Source: Hirundichthys speculiger
Lineage: Eukaryota > Chordata > Actinopteri > Beloniformes > Exocoetidae
Direction of reading: 5' to 3'
Assembly: GCA_018398805.1 (NCBI GenBank)
Contig: JAGFBZ010000900.1
Location: 1,612,001-1,676,000 of the forward strand
DNA: 64,000 nt
Below the pieces are notes generated by a model. That model was not told the DNA's origin. It saw only the letters and a program-made list of their open reading frames with translations, and did no database searches. Shown here piece by piece: positions 33,082 through 45,105 of this stretch. The position numbers and the translations under genes were made by a program. Every line of letters starts with the position of its first letter. Position 1 is the first letter of the stretch.

Positions 33082-33917
33082 ATTACTGTATTTTCTGGAC
33101 TATAAGCCGCTACTTTTGTCCCACGCTTTAAACCATGAGGTTTATACAGAGATGCGGCTTTTCTATGAATTTTTCTTCAGCCCTCAGGGGGCGCTCTAGC
33201 AGGAAGTGCAAAAACCAAAAAACAAACCAAGTAGTTAAAGGCTATTCTGTTTTTGTTAAGTAGCCTATGTTGACTATGCTACTTTACATTCATTTTGTGA
33301 GCATCAATACCTATTATTATTGGACAAACTGATTAATCCAGGTGTGTCTGACCATTGTAGCTACTCAGACACACCTGGATTTATCAGTTTGTCCAGTCAG
33401 TTTGTTGGTTCTCCAGTGGATTTCAGGGTTCTGAGCGGGCCCGCTGCGGAGGTAAGGTTTTAATCGCAGATGCGGACCGGACACAGCGTGGAGCCAGCAG
33501 GTCCGTGATCTGGCTCTAAAGCGGATCCGGCACTGAGTACAAGTCCACTCTGATACGGGTCAGTTTCGCGGGTCCGTTCCAGATGTCTTTGCTGTGTGGG
33601 GGAGGTTTCAGTACACAGGAGGAGGAAAAATAAACCAACTTGGTTTTAGTGTACAGGAGGAAAATTACTTTTCTGTTTTGTTTGATCAGCACTTTTACTG
33701 CCGTGTTACAGGCACTGTCTGGAAACAATCAGTTCAGGTATATGAATAAACACTTATGGTACAAAATCTTTTGATGTAAATATATTATTTCTCAGCCTGG
33801 ATACCAGCGGCTTATAGTCCGGTGCGGCATATATGTGACAAAATATATATTTCGTTTAAATTTTAGTGGGTGCGGCTTATATTCAGGTGCAATTTATAGT
33901 CCTGAAAATACGGTAAT
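33082..33917. mobile_element. Inverted-repeat DNA element with internal palindrome
   Basis: The ends ATTACTGTATTTTCTGGACTATAA and (other side) ATTACCGTATTTTCAGGACTATAA are inverted repeats, followed by GCGGCTTATAG-like subterminal copies. 836 bp, no coding capacity. It includes a 31-bp-arm palindrome at 33321-33395. Superfamily not assigned. Confidence 0.8.
33321..33395. repeat. Near-perfect palindrome, 31-bp arms
   Basis: The arms 33321-33351 and 33365-33395 are reverse complements with one mismatch. The 13-base centre contains the palindrome GTAGCTAC. Confidence 0.95.
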
Positions 33918-34330
33918 AAGTGGATTGGAGAGGGGAAAAATTAAAAAGATTGGCTGCTTTAAAATACTTCAAAATCACAACCAAAACCAGAGAGGGGTGA
34001 AAGAAAATGAAAAACTACCACTCAAATGGATGGAAGAATAGTCAAATGGCAAAGACTCAGCCAGTGATCAAAGAAGATCGAAAGTTACCTGTGAGCACAT
34101 GAACAATTAGAAGAAGCCAACGGGAAACCAAGACGTATTTGAGGAGTCTCATTGTTGAAAAAACAGCAAACGCTGAAGAAATTACAGTTGGCCAAATAAC
34201 ATATGGACTGGTTGAAAGAGAAACGGTGCATCATTTCATGGCCTGATGAAAACAAGACTGTTCTTTTTGGATCTAGTGACCCCACAGACAGAAAGGCCTG
34301 ACTCTGATGTTAATCGCTGAGATGCTTAAG
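33918..34330 (+). mobile_element. Decayed Tc1-like transposon fragment
   Basis: The plus strand at 33935-34040 reads like KIKKIGCFKILQNHNQNQRG..., and 34245-34285 encodes DENKTVLFGSS, the stretch after the first catalytic Asp in Tc1-like transposases. Both ends are missing and frames are broken. Confidence 0.65.
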
Positions 34331-34842
34331 TAGATGGAAGGTGTTGTGACAGTTGTGATGACAGTAAAGAAAACTCATCCAATGAAGAAATTTAGGTTGA
34401 CAGGAACAGTGAACACACACACACACACACCTATGCACACACATCTACACACATCATGGCTCAACACGAAGGGTGCTATTCAGCACTTGCAGTTTTTAAA
34501 ATCATCCCTTAACTAGTTTGTGTGAGGGCTTCTTTTTTTTTTAAATACTTTCCTCCCAAGCACTTTTGATTCCACACGGGACTGCAGACTTATAAGGGAC
34601 AATAAAGGTGCTCAGCTAAAACGATCAAGAGACTATACTGCCATTCAAATAAGTTGATTCACTGCCATTATAGCAGTTGCCAAGCAGCACCACCCCCAAT
34701 AAATCCATGCTGCTGAAAAAAACAACAAAAAAAGACATGAGGAACTTGTTTCAATATGGCAAGTCATATTCCCATCACAATTTTCCACAATGACGCTGCA
34801 TATTGTATGTTTTCCTATAACCCTTCTTAATTCTAGCAGTTT
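34331..34842. other. intron sequence with (AC)n
   Basis: A short CA repeat at about 34411-34430; nothing else recognised. Confidence 0.55.
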
Positions 34843-34850
34843 GACTCAGT

Positions 34851-35101
34851 CATGGGCGAGGCATAGCATTTTTTTAGGGGTGCTTCTTACCTGGAGTAAG
34901 AATTGTTATTCTAAAATTTTAGTTTGCATTTGACAGGCTTAGAAAGATTATACTCTTCTCTCATAAATGTCATGATTATCCAAAATTATTTTTCAATAAA
35001 CGTTTTTTTGGTTTTGTGTGAAAAAAGGTGGGGTTGTGGGTTGTGGTGGGGCTCATTGGGTGCTCAGCACCCCTAAAGCTCTGACCCCAGGATCACCCCT
35101 G
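34851..35101. mobile_element. hAT-type MITE, 251 bp
   Basis: Exact 8-bp target duplication GACTCAGT (34843-34850, 35102-35109). The ends are CATGGGCG and, from the other side, CAGGGGTG. The interior repeats AGGGGTGCT / AGCACCCCT near both ends. No coding capacity. Confidence 0.8.
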
Positions 35102-35109
35102 GACTCAGT

Positions 35110-38100
35110 TAAAACAAACCTGCTCTATTTGGCCTGTCAGTGTGCTTCGTTTAAGCCGGTTTGAAAACTGTTAATCAGCTTCCTCTGCATTCACACCCTT
35201 CGTGTCTCATAGTAGAGCACTGCTCAGTTTTGAATCCAAAACCTACTTTGATGTTTTTGTGCATAAATGAATGCCCAGAAACCTCAATGAGCTGAATCAA
35301 CATTATAACAGGCATGTCCAAAATCCATCAATCACAATTTAAAAAGACATATGACGTCATAAAGCAAAGGAATACTTTCAGTTATTGCAAATGAAGATGA
35401 TTATACTGTATAAGATATTCAATCACAGGGTGGAATTAGTTTTTATTTTGCATGTGCAGTATCTTCTGTTGTTGTGCTGTTGTTCATCTGGGGCTGTATT
35501 TAAGTAATAGTGAGACTTTATGAGGAGAAAGCTGTGAGATCATGAACACTCCAACAACGTCAGTGAATATGTGAATAAATATGTGAACCCACTGGAATTA
35601 ACAGGCTTTAATAATCTGCAAAGTAGCACAGCAGGTTATACAGTCCTGTGAAAAAGTGTTTGCCCCGTTGCACATTCCTTCAGCTTCTGCTGTTTTGTCA
35701 CCCTCACACTTCGTGCTCATGGGCCGACGCTTTTAAAACGAATCCAGTTGAACTGAACAGAACAATACAGTTCTTTATTAATCCCCAAATCTAAATAATA
35801 CCATCCCAGTTTAAATTGAGAACAATTTAATGCTGTTATTCTTCCATTCATTAAAAGAAAGTGCATGATCTGGATCATCTGACTGTCTTTCAACAGAGAC
35901 AGAAAATGTGTGAGTGAGAACATTTTGTTTGCTAAATTTTCTGCAGATTTTTTTTTTTTAATTGTAAAATAAATTGATACTTTAAATGCTTACTTAACAA
36001 GGCCTGAAACAAAATTCTGTAGCATCTCTCTTTTGTGTCTGTGTTTGCATGTCTGCGTGGATAAGCTGGCATGTGCAATATTTTAAATAGCTTCATTAAA
36101 ATTCCAAAAGTTTTTAGCTTTAAAACTGCTGTGACCCCCTTATGCGTGCTGCAAACACCAGGGCACGCATACTGAGCAGGCTCTGATTGATCTGCCTCAG
36201 TAAGTGCAATTAATGGGAGCATTTTTAACTAAGAAACTGCTCTCTCCTGAATCAAATATATGCAAAACACCCACATACAAATGCATGCGTGTTCATCAGA
36301 TGCTGTATCCCAATGAATCTAAGATCTGAAAGTGCTTTAAAGACTTTGATCCTAATGTGGAGCCAATGGCCTCTCACATCTAAACTCCACCTAACGCTCA
36401 TTATGCGTGGCGTAATTTGACACTTTGCCCTCAAACAGGAAACAGCTGACATGAAATGATGAATATCAAACAGAATTTTGACCTTTCTTTTGAGAAAGTT
36501 TGTCGAATTTCCCGATGATTCTGATGACCTTTGTTCAAAATCCTGAAAGGAGTTGCCAGATTTTAATAAAATAAATGACATCAATATGGAAAGTAGGACT
36601 GTGCTTGTGTAATTGGATTTGACTGGTCTTGCATATTTCAAAGAAACTCATAATCATGAAAAGACACGTTTAAGCCAATGGCATTTGAAAGTATAAGAGA
36701 TAAATGGGTATTTGAGTTTGTTCATACAGGTTGTGAAACAATCTGTTAGAGGCGTTTTCTGAAAGTTGATAAGATGCATAAGTCAGTGGTATCAAAGAAG
36801 AGGTGCTGCTGTGTGTCCGTGTGCGGTCCAGTGATGTGGCGGCCACCCGCAGGAGTATCATATAACCTACCGGCTGCCTCTCTCACTTTGATTCAGCCCA
36901 AATGCATTTTCTCAGACAATCATCAAAAATGAAACTCTGACAGAGGAGCTTCTGGGCCTGGAAATGGAGATGTATTTACTTCTACACTCTCAAGACAATT
37001 TCTGCATTAAATCCAATATGGCAACCGGACAGAGTGCGAACAGTCAGGTGAGGTGAAAAGGAACTGTTGAAGTAGCCACGTTGACCTTTAGGAGACATCC
37101 ATCAGCCTGTTCAATGTGGTCCCTTTGACCCTTAACTTTAAGGTTTTAAGAAAGCCAACAGGACTGCAGTTGTGTCTCTGGGTCAAAACGATCATAATGA
37201 CAGTTGATTTATTGTACATACTGTTGTCATTTTCAGTGTCATTCTAATTCAGATTGCTTTCACATTCAAAGATGTTTCATTTTTTTTTTTACACCCGCCT
37301 TTGTTCTAAGATGGAGAATGATTAGGTAAACATCTTCTCGGTAAAATTGTTTCTCAAGTTATAAAACCTGCTTTGAAGCAAGCACACTTTATCAGTCTCT
37401 TCCTTCTCTTTTTTTTTTTTAAACAAGGCCAGTGTCTTCACACGGTTTGACTTTTTTTAGCCTCATTTTCATTTTTGGAAGCAGACCTCAGGCTGCACCA
37501 GAATGAAGAAAAATGCAGATAAGCACATCAACTGTGCCCATATCGGAAAATATATAAATAAAGTTGATGTTTGGTTTACTTTTAATTTCTTTTCTAAGTC
37601 AGGGATGATTTTCAGAGTTTTAAATGTAGGACATTCAAAACTTTATATTGCAATAATTGCAGCAGAATGCTACAGATGTGAGGCCGTATTAACTAGTGAT
37701 TCATCTGTTAACAAGCAGATGCTTCTAAAGATGCAGCTTCATGCATCTAAAGATCCTGGATTCATTTTCATAAGTCAGATTAGTCAAAAGAAATAAAACT
37801 CATTTTGTTTTGTGATTTGAAAAAACACAGAGCATTTGTCCTGGAAACATATTAGTTATATCATGGCTACACAACTGAATATATTCAATATTCTACCTGT
37901 AGTTATTTAATCTTTTATGGTAGCAGATTCAGATTCATTCACCACGGCATCTTCGTCAGACAGAAGTTTCTATACTTCAAATACTGACTTTTGATGAGAC
38001 GATGCAGTTCATATAGATGTTGTGTTAGATACCATCTCTTTCTCTCTACATCCTCCATCTCGTATAAAGGTCATTTTAATTTAAAAAAAAAACAGGAGCT

Positions 38101-38805
38101 ATTAAATCTGATGTGAAAACTTGAACGATAGTGTGAGGACTGAGGCTGTTCAAGTTTAAAGTGTTCAGGTTGTCTTTTCAAACTAAGTGTGAATTTACAG
38201 AAAACTGTCAATAGCAAGATGTTCTACTGGGAATAAAACATGGGTTAATTAAATTTTTAATCTTTGCTTTCTGTTTTTATTCATGTTTTGCACAATGCCC
38301 TGACTTTTTTTTTCTTGAATTGATGTTATTTTTTTTTTTTTTTCAAAGACAAGTTCATCCAATGTTGCATTTAATAAAAATGGAGTGTTGAAGGACTGGT
38401 CCTTTGAAAACTTTCATATAAAAATCCATTACAGCTTCCTTGACCAGTGTCAGGTCAGTCAGGGGAAGTTTTAGATATAAGCAGATACTAATAAATTATC
38501 TACTATTCTCCTTGTTAAATACAGAAACTCTTCCTCCAGTGGTTCTCAAGTTTCCTCTCAAGCAAAATCGGTCAAGTTTAAGAAATGAATCCTGAAAGTA
38601 ATTTATTGTGCTAAAAAAGAGAGAGAGAGAAAAACATCAACCTGGTCAATGGGTTTTTCTGACATTTTGTGACTAAATTGTTACTTATTCAAGAATTAAG
38701 AACAGTTGCACTGAAACTGAACTTTACTAGAACAATTATAAACCAGAGTTCTCCATCATTATGTGCTTTGTTCCAGATTAATTAAAAATAAAACATGCAA
38801 TCATT
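35110..38805. other. intron sequence; one possible Tc1 end
   Basis: Near 35640 the sequence TACAGTCCTGTGAAAAAGTG resembles the end of a Tc1-type MITE, but no partner end is evident. The rest has only homopolymer runs (37270, 37410, 38330). Open frames at 36252-36641 and 37503-37796 show no domain. Confidence 0.45.
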
Positions 38806-38807
38806 TA

Positions 38808-39173
38808 CAGTCATGGAAAAAATTATTAGACCACCATTTTTTCTTTACTTTCTTGTTCATTTTAATACCTGGTATCACTAAATGTCATCATGTGACTAAA
38901 ACAGACAGAAAAGAAAACACTGAATGCATAAAAGCAGTGTTTTTGGCAGTACAACACCATAGCTATTGATGTAAAAACTTAAGGTATTTAGGTTATAATC
39001 AGGAAAACCATGGAAAATGGTAAGATATCAGCTCTTAAATAAAACTCTTATGAGCAATCTTTGTGGTTATCATTATGTTTGTCCAAACAAATGTACCTTT
39101 AGTTGTACCAGGCATTAAAATGAACAAGAAACTGAAGAAAACAAGGGTGGTCTAATAATTTTTTCCATGACTG
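38808..39173 (+). mobile_element. Tc1/mariner MITE copy 1, 366 bp
   Basis: Flanked by TA (38806-38807, 39174-39175). Inverted ends CAGTCATGGAAAAAATTATT and its complement, continuing to TTAGACCACC. Copy 2 in inverted orientation lies at 42403-42759. Confidence 0.92.
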
Positions 39174-39342
39174 TATTTAGAACAATAATGAAGTTCAATC
39201 TGAACAAATAAAGTATTATCACAGTGTAAGTTTCTGGATTCCACTTCCCCATTTTTATTGAATAACAACAATGAAGCACAAGCTGTGTAACAGAAGAAAA
39301 AAAAAAAAACTCAAGCCACTCTGACATCAGTGGCTGTATCTG

Positions 39343-40488
39343 CAGTGTTGGACCTGAACGCGTTCATTGAACGAAAGTTCACGAACTAGTTCATATTTTT
39401 CGCTAACGTAAATTGAATGCGTTCTCTTTCCCTTCACCAGCGGGGGGCGTGAACGAGTTCATTTGGGCAGTTGTGAACGACGCTCTTTCAAAGTTCACGC
39501 ACGGTCAAAACCATTCTAGGTTTCCAGCGAACCCCATTTAAAATCCACCACAAACGAGCCTGATATGTATCTGAGGAAATCAATCAAACATGACAACACG
39601 GGCTGTCGCTTCTGTCACGCTAACTAACAACTGCTTCATCAAACGTTTAAAACAAGCAGGAAGATGAGAGCTGCAGTTACCCAGAGCTGGAGGAGTGACC
39701 CGACTGCCGGGGGGGATTGAAATATTGATATGGGGGGAAAAAATATTTGCACCTTAAGGACCTGTTTTTGTCTTATAATAAAGACCATTTGGCAACAAGT
39801 TTTTCCTCAAAGGCAGTGATTCCCAAAGTGTGGGCCGCGGCCCCCTGGTGGGCTGTTGTGGTACTGCAGGTTGGCCGTGAGAGGTCATTAAAATGTGTTT
39901 TTAAATCCTCGATTTGAACTTTTTTAAATATGTTTTTAATTACTGTAAAATATTCATGACATGATTAAAAACATTAAGAAGTAATAAAACAATCCATTTA
40001 AGTTGTTATTCTACTGTCATCTTAAACTTATGACAAGTGTCACCTTATTTGTTGACCCCTTACATTAATATCAGATCATGGTTCCTTGTCCTGTATGTTG
40101 ATCACAGATGTGATTAAAGGTTTCGGTGGGCTGCGGGAATTAATCACATTTCAGTTTGGGTTTTGGTATTCTGAAGTTTGGGAACGGCTGCTGTAGAGAG
40201 AAGCTGAAACGAAATTACAGTTTTACATGGGCTGTCCCTTTAATGTGAATGTGAACCCTGGTTGGTTAAGGATTCCGAATTGGACCAATAGTTTTCAACA
40301 GATAAAATGGATAAATTAATTATTGTTTGTGGTGTGTAGTATATGGGCAGCGAAAATCATTTTGACAAATAATTGGTTATTAGTTTATTAGTTCATTTTT
40401 TGAAATGGTGAACTGAACTTGTTCATTTTAATTTCTATGAACTATGAACTTAACTAGTTTGCGTAGAAAGTGAACTTGCCCAACACTG
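39343..40488. mobile_element. hAT element, 1,146 bp, carrying a nested MITE
   Basis: Exact 8-bp target duplication TGTATCTG (39335-39342, 40489-40496). Inverted ends CAGTGTTGG-C and CAGTGTTGGGCAAGTTCA. Many short GAACTAGTTC / AAGTTCAC palindromes occur near both ends. No transposase recognised. The 378-bp MITE at 39814-40191 is inserted inside, so it is younger than this element. Confidence 0.9.
39814..40191 (+). mobile_element. CCAAAGTGTGGG MITE, copy A
   Basis: Begins CAGTGATTCCCAAAGTGTGG and ends AGTTTGGGAACGGCTG, a weak inverted pair. Closely related copies are at 54785-55129 and 57385-57746, all in the same orientation. Confidence 0.8.
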
Positions 40489-40496
40489 TGTATCTG

Positions 40497-41349
40497 AGCT
40501 CATTTACTGTACATCTTCTCAAACAGGGGATGCAGACTTGTCAATTCATGCTCAGGGTTCAGTTTGTTTGGACTTTGTTTTCACCAGTTGCTTGGACTTT
40601 GCTTACAAGACTAGCTTCCCTGCTGTTACCTACAATGAGCCACTGTCACACAGCAGTCGTGGCATATAAATGAAGAAAGAAAACCTCAATGTCCTCATTG
40701 AGCTGTCGCTGTTCCCATTTGGAAATTTTGTTAATGGGGGCAACTCGCGTCAGACACAGCATGCTGGCGTCATGCCGGCATGCTGTGTCATCTAACTGAC
40801 ACGGGTATCGCTGGTAAAAGCAGTATGTTCCGCCAAGCTGGCCCATCCCTTGACAGAAGTCATCACACCCGTGCTTCACCTCTGATAACACCTCCCAAGG
40901 TGGAAGAGACACAATGGAAAATACTTCAGGGTCGTCCACATACAAAACAGAGAGGCATGAAATAAAAGTCCTGCGCTGAGAGTGCTGTGGGTAAAGGCTT
41001 TTACCTAATCACCACGGAAGCACAGGGAATTTGTTGTGTGATCCGAAAATAAGTAAGAGTCGTCCGACGATTAGTTCTGTGTGCCAGACTTTCCCAACCA
41101 ACAAGAATTCTTAAAGTGGCATGAGAATTACAGTTTTACTTCCATATTCAGGGCGTATCATCCTTCAGAGAAACTAATTAGCGTCGAAGAGCCTTAAGTC
41201 CTGAAAGGCATCATTGATGCTCTGTAATGGAGCTGTAGCTGTGGCCTTCAGATGTAGCAGAGACCAGACAAACACCAGGTGTTTAGAAGAAGTACGTCTG
41301 CAAAAAAATTAAATTAAATTAAATAAAAAAAACTGGGTAATAATCAACC
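40497..41349. other. intron sequence with a 12-bp-arm hairpin
   Basis: Apart from the inverted repeat at 40753-40789, nothing is recognised. The 99-codon minus frame at 40646-40945 has no domain similarity. Confidence 0.5.
40753..40789. repeat. Perfect inverted repeat, 12-bp arms
   Basis: GACACAGCATGC (40753-40764) and GCATGCTGTGTC (40778-40789). The 13-base centre adds GGC/GCC pairing (40766-40768 with 40774-40776) and leaves a 5-base loop. Confidence 0.95.
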
Positions 41350-41357
41350 TAATACTT

Positions 41358-42869
41358 AGGGATGCACGATAACTGTTTTTTAAAACCGATACGATAACTG
41401 ATAACTTTCAACTCCTAAAGGCCGATACCGATACCCGATAACACACACATATACCTAAGATCATTACATCAATACTTGAACAAAATCAAAAAATAGTTTT
41501 GACTTTTTAAATGAACAGATTTTTTTTTTCCAATGAAAAACTACTGGCAAGCCTTTCAAACACTTTCGTAAAGCTATCAAACAAAGCTATTTGATATCTC
41601 ACATTAACTTAAATAAGGTTCATTACTGACTGATATAAAAAATAAAGGCTCCTTGAACTGATGGAAATACATGCATCAGAATTACTAACTGAAAAAGATT
41701 ACCATTTAAAGGATTTTTGGCTTTGTGGTTCCCTTAATCAATACCTTTAATTAAAATAAATGAGGCTCATAGTTTTTGTTTTTTTTAGTTTTTAATCTCA
41801 TGGAAGCTTTAGATGAGAGGAATGAGGGAGAGGGGAGGGTAGACTGCTGCTAACTTGCGCACGTTAGCATTAGCTTCCGTTAGCTCACATTAGCGCGATT
41901 TCAAAACTCCATGTTATGTTGTAGGTGGCCGATCGGGTTTTACGTATCAAAGCTTGTGCTTCCCTCCTCGTAGAATTCGCTTGGAGGATTCGTCACAAAT
42001 CAACACCAAACTATCTTCTTCTGAAACTTTAACGAAGTTCCACGCCGCCATGTTTGTTGTGATCAGCACTGTGCTGGAGGCTGCTTTCAAGGTGTAACGT
42101 AAATTCCGACGTTTCCCTCATTTGCTAGTCGTTCGTTCTTTCAGCCTTTTCTATTTTTTTTTTTATGTGTAACATGTGGGAAAATACTGCGAAGAATCAT
42201 TAAATTAAGTCAGCAACTTACCAAAATTATGACCGAGTTAATGAGTTGTTTTCTGGCATGAGGGGGTATTCTTGATTTTCCTTATTGAGTAATCGTTTTT
42301 CTGATTATGCCAACGTCACTTGAACATAACATTCACTGCTGGTCATTCAAGGCTCAAAGGGAGCGAGGCACTGCCGCATTGACAAAAAAATATATACATA
42401 TACAGTCATGGAAAAAAATTATTAGACCACCCTTGTTTTCTTCAGTTTCTTGTTCATTTTAATGCCTGGTACAACTAAAGGTACATTTGTTTGGACAAAC
42501 ATAACGATAACCACAAAGATTGCTCATAAGAGTTTTATTTAAGAGCTGATATCTTACCATTTTCCATGGTTATAACCTAAATACCTTAAGTTTTTACATC
42601 AATAACTATGGTGTTGTACTGCCAAAAACACTGCTTTTATGCATTCAGTGTTTTCTTTTCTGTCTGTTTTAGTCACATGATGACGTTTGTGGTACCATGT
42701 ATTAAAATGAACAAGAAAGTGAAGAAAAAATGGTGGTCTAATAATTTTTTCCATGACTGTATATGTTATTAGGGCTATTCATCGTGATATCGGACTTATC
42801 GGGATGACGTCATAATTTCCTGTTATCGCCCCGATAGTTACCGGTCCGATAGTTATCGTGCACTCCTAC
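41358..42869 (-). mobile_element. BED-finger hAT element, with nested MITE
   Basis: Exact 8-bp target duplication TAATACTT (41350-41357, 42870-42877). The ends AGGGATGCACGATAACT and, from the other side, GTAGGAGTGCACGATAACTA are inverted repeats, followed by CCGATA-rich zones. The minus strand at about 42055-41930 encodes WNFVKVSEEDS...LICDESSKRI-RGGK, the opening of a BED zinc finger in a ZBED-like hAT transposase. No catalytic domain. MITE 42403-42759 is inserted inside. Confidence 0.88.
42403..42759 (-). mobile_element. Tc1/mariner MITE copy 2, 357 bp
   Basis: TA-flanked (42401-42402, 42760-42761). Same family as 38808-39173 but inverted, with few differences by eye. Nested in the BED-finger hAT element. 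Confidence 0.92.
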
Positions 42870-42877
42870 TAATACTT

Positions 42878-45105
42878 GAATTTAGGGCCAAAGTATAAGA
42901 AGCAGGCTATGCTGGTTGCGTTCTTCAGGAACAAGGTGGAAAGGTGAAAAAATGAGTTGCTGAGGAAGATGAAGCCTCCACCAAGCCTGAATAATAGCAG
43001 ACACATCAGAGCCAGCTAGCCCACTCTGCCCGCAGACCCCCTGGTCCAACAGAGCCAATGTGTCTATTCTTCATCTTTTCTCAGTCCTCATGCGTTATTC
43101 ATGGCCAGACCTCTGGCCCCATCAGAAAGCCTTGTTAAATCTTCTGAGAGGTGCCTTCCTTCCACTTCCCTCAAAACATTTTTCTGCCTTCAACTGGACA
43201 TATAATATGGACACTCATTGAAAGATATTTGCCTTTGGGAAGAACAATGCAGTACCCTTCATCCTGACCCCATTCCTCTCCATCACTTTTATTTTTACTT
43301 TTCAAATATATCTTTATGCTTCTCTAAAGCCCTGAAACCAATTAATTTGTGCTTAAACAAATGTATCAATTTGGAAATGAAACAGGATAACTCCACGTGG
43401 GAAAACTGCTGACTGGACAAAATATCTGAAAGCTCATAACCGGTTTCACTTGTTCCACAACGTGGACGTATCCCAACATCAGTGAGATTCATGGCTTTTG
43501 CTGAAAAGGTGCAGGTGGGCGCGTGGATGAACTATAAAAGTGTGCCGATGAACCTATCATACCAGGCTAGGCATCTTTGATCAGTGAATGTTTGACCTCG
43601 ATGCGTTTACCCACAGAGACGCAGATCACACGCCTGACTGCGGCAGAGCCAGAGACAAACACAGGCATCATCAATCTAGTGGACATTTCCTTCATTTCTT
43701 CCACTGTATTTGTGTTTTTAGTGCGGTTGCAAAAGTCATAACACACAAGTATATACACACTATCGATAACACAATGGAGCTCAAAACAATATGTGTGCAC
43801 CTCCATGGTATAATCATCTGCAGGCAGTATTGGATCTGCGGTTAATTGAGGAAAAACAAATGAGTTTCCAAAGTCATTTAAAGAAGGACATGATAAGTGA
43901 GCCTTTCGTGGAGATTTGTCAAACACAACAATAAACAAACTTTTGCTCAGTGTGCTCATGTAATATCCCAGGGCCAAATACTGGGTCATTATCCTTCCCT
44001 TGATCAGAGGGCCTGAGATATAAAAGACGGGGAAAAAAAAGTGAAAATTAAAGTGTGGAAAATTAACCACAGTGGGGCCAAGAAAATAAATCCACAAAGA
44101 GTAAAGGAAATGGATGTTTTCATATTGACAAATGAAGACTATCAGTATCAGATACTCATTCAGTATCTGTTGCTGTTCAGATGGGCATTTCTGCTATGAT
44201 TTAATACTAGTGTAACTCGCACAACCTCCCATCCCCTCTCTCACTACGGTTGCCGTGCATGAGCCATGAGATTTTCAAAGTAAGTCTGAGATGACACAGT
44301 GCGCGAGGAGACAGGTGAAACTGCGCTAATGATATTGAACCTGGCAACACCGTCACATCCCCCCGGCACAGACGGCTTGTCGCATTCCCCTGGCACCAGA
44401 GCATACAGAAATAACAACGGCAAGACATTAGGATGAGAGCATCCGGGCTTGTAATCTGTTGATCTGTCTGTTATTTTTTTTTTGTGTGTGTTTTTTTATT
44501 TGTTGCCTTCTCTCTTAATCGACGTCTGCGGTGTATATACAGTACGTGCCTCTGTGTGAGCACCAAAAGTATGGATGTGCTTCTTCATGTTCTTCATGAA
44601 TCCCTCTGAAATATTATTCCAGGTGTGTTGTGTACTGAGTCACAGCGGTGCTGTGGTTTACAGGTAGCGTACTGGCTCAACTACGAGCAGTACTGTGGGC
44701 CGGCTGGGGTCTCAGCAGATATGCAGAACTTGCAATGAAATCAGGGGATTTGTTTTTGGCTTGGCTGCTGCTCCCCCGTCACCATGATACAGTATGGAGT
44801 TAATACTCTGCATCAGTAATAAAAGGTAATGAAACTGTATTCAATTCCCGCTTCTTGTTCTGCTCTTTTGGCTCTTCACTGCATTATTCTAATTCGGAGT
44901 GCAACCCTCCTAAATCTCCCTCATCTTATTTGTGTGTAGGCTATGAGCAGATCGAAATCTATGCGTTTTGGCATCTGTGAAAATGTTCAAGTTCCGAACT
45001 TTTCCAAAGTACGAATAAAATGAACGGACTCCTGCCTTCAAACACATATAGAGCTTGTCTATATGAGGAGTGTCACTCTTTTCATTCTTAGACTTTTCAA
45101 AGACA
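42878..45105. other. intron sequence, nothing recognised
   Basis: No motif. The 176-codon minus frame at 43567-44097 lacks splice-consistent CSMD similarity. Confidence 0.5.

Noticed and set aside
36252..36641. 129-codon minus-strand open frame
   Set aside because: No recognisable motif, and no CUB or Sushi cysteine or glycine pattern.
40753..40789. Hairpin considered as a microRNA precursor
   Set aside because: Stem of about 16 pairs is too short for a typical pre-miRNA and it is nearly a pure DNA palindrome.
40646..40945. 99-codon minus-strand open frame, checked as a possible exon
   Set aside because: Cysteines are present but not in Sushi or CUB spacing, and its edges lack good splice sites that fit phase.
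43567..44097. 176-codon minus-strand open frame
   Set aside because: No domain, no splice-consistent CSMD similarity and low-complexity start; likely chance in intron.
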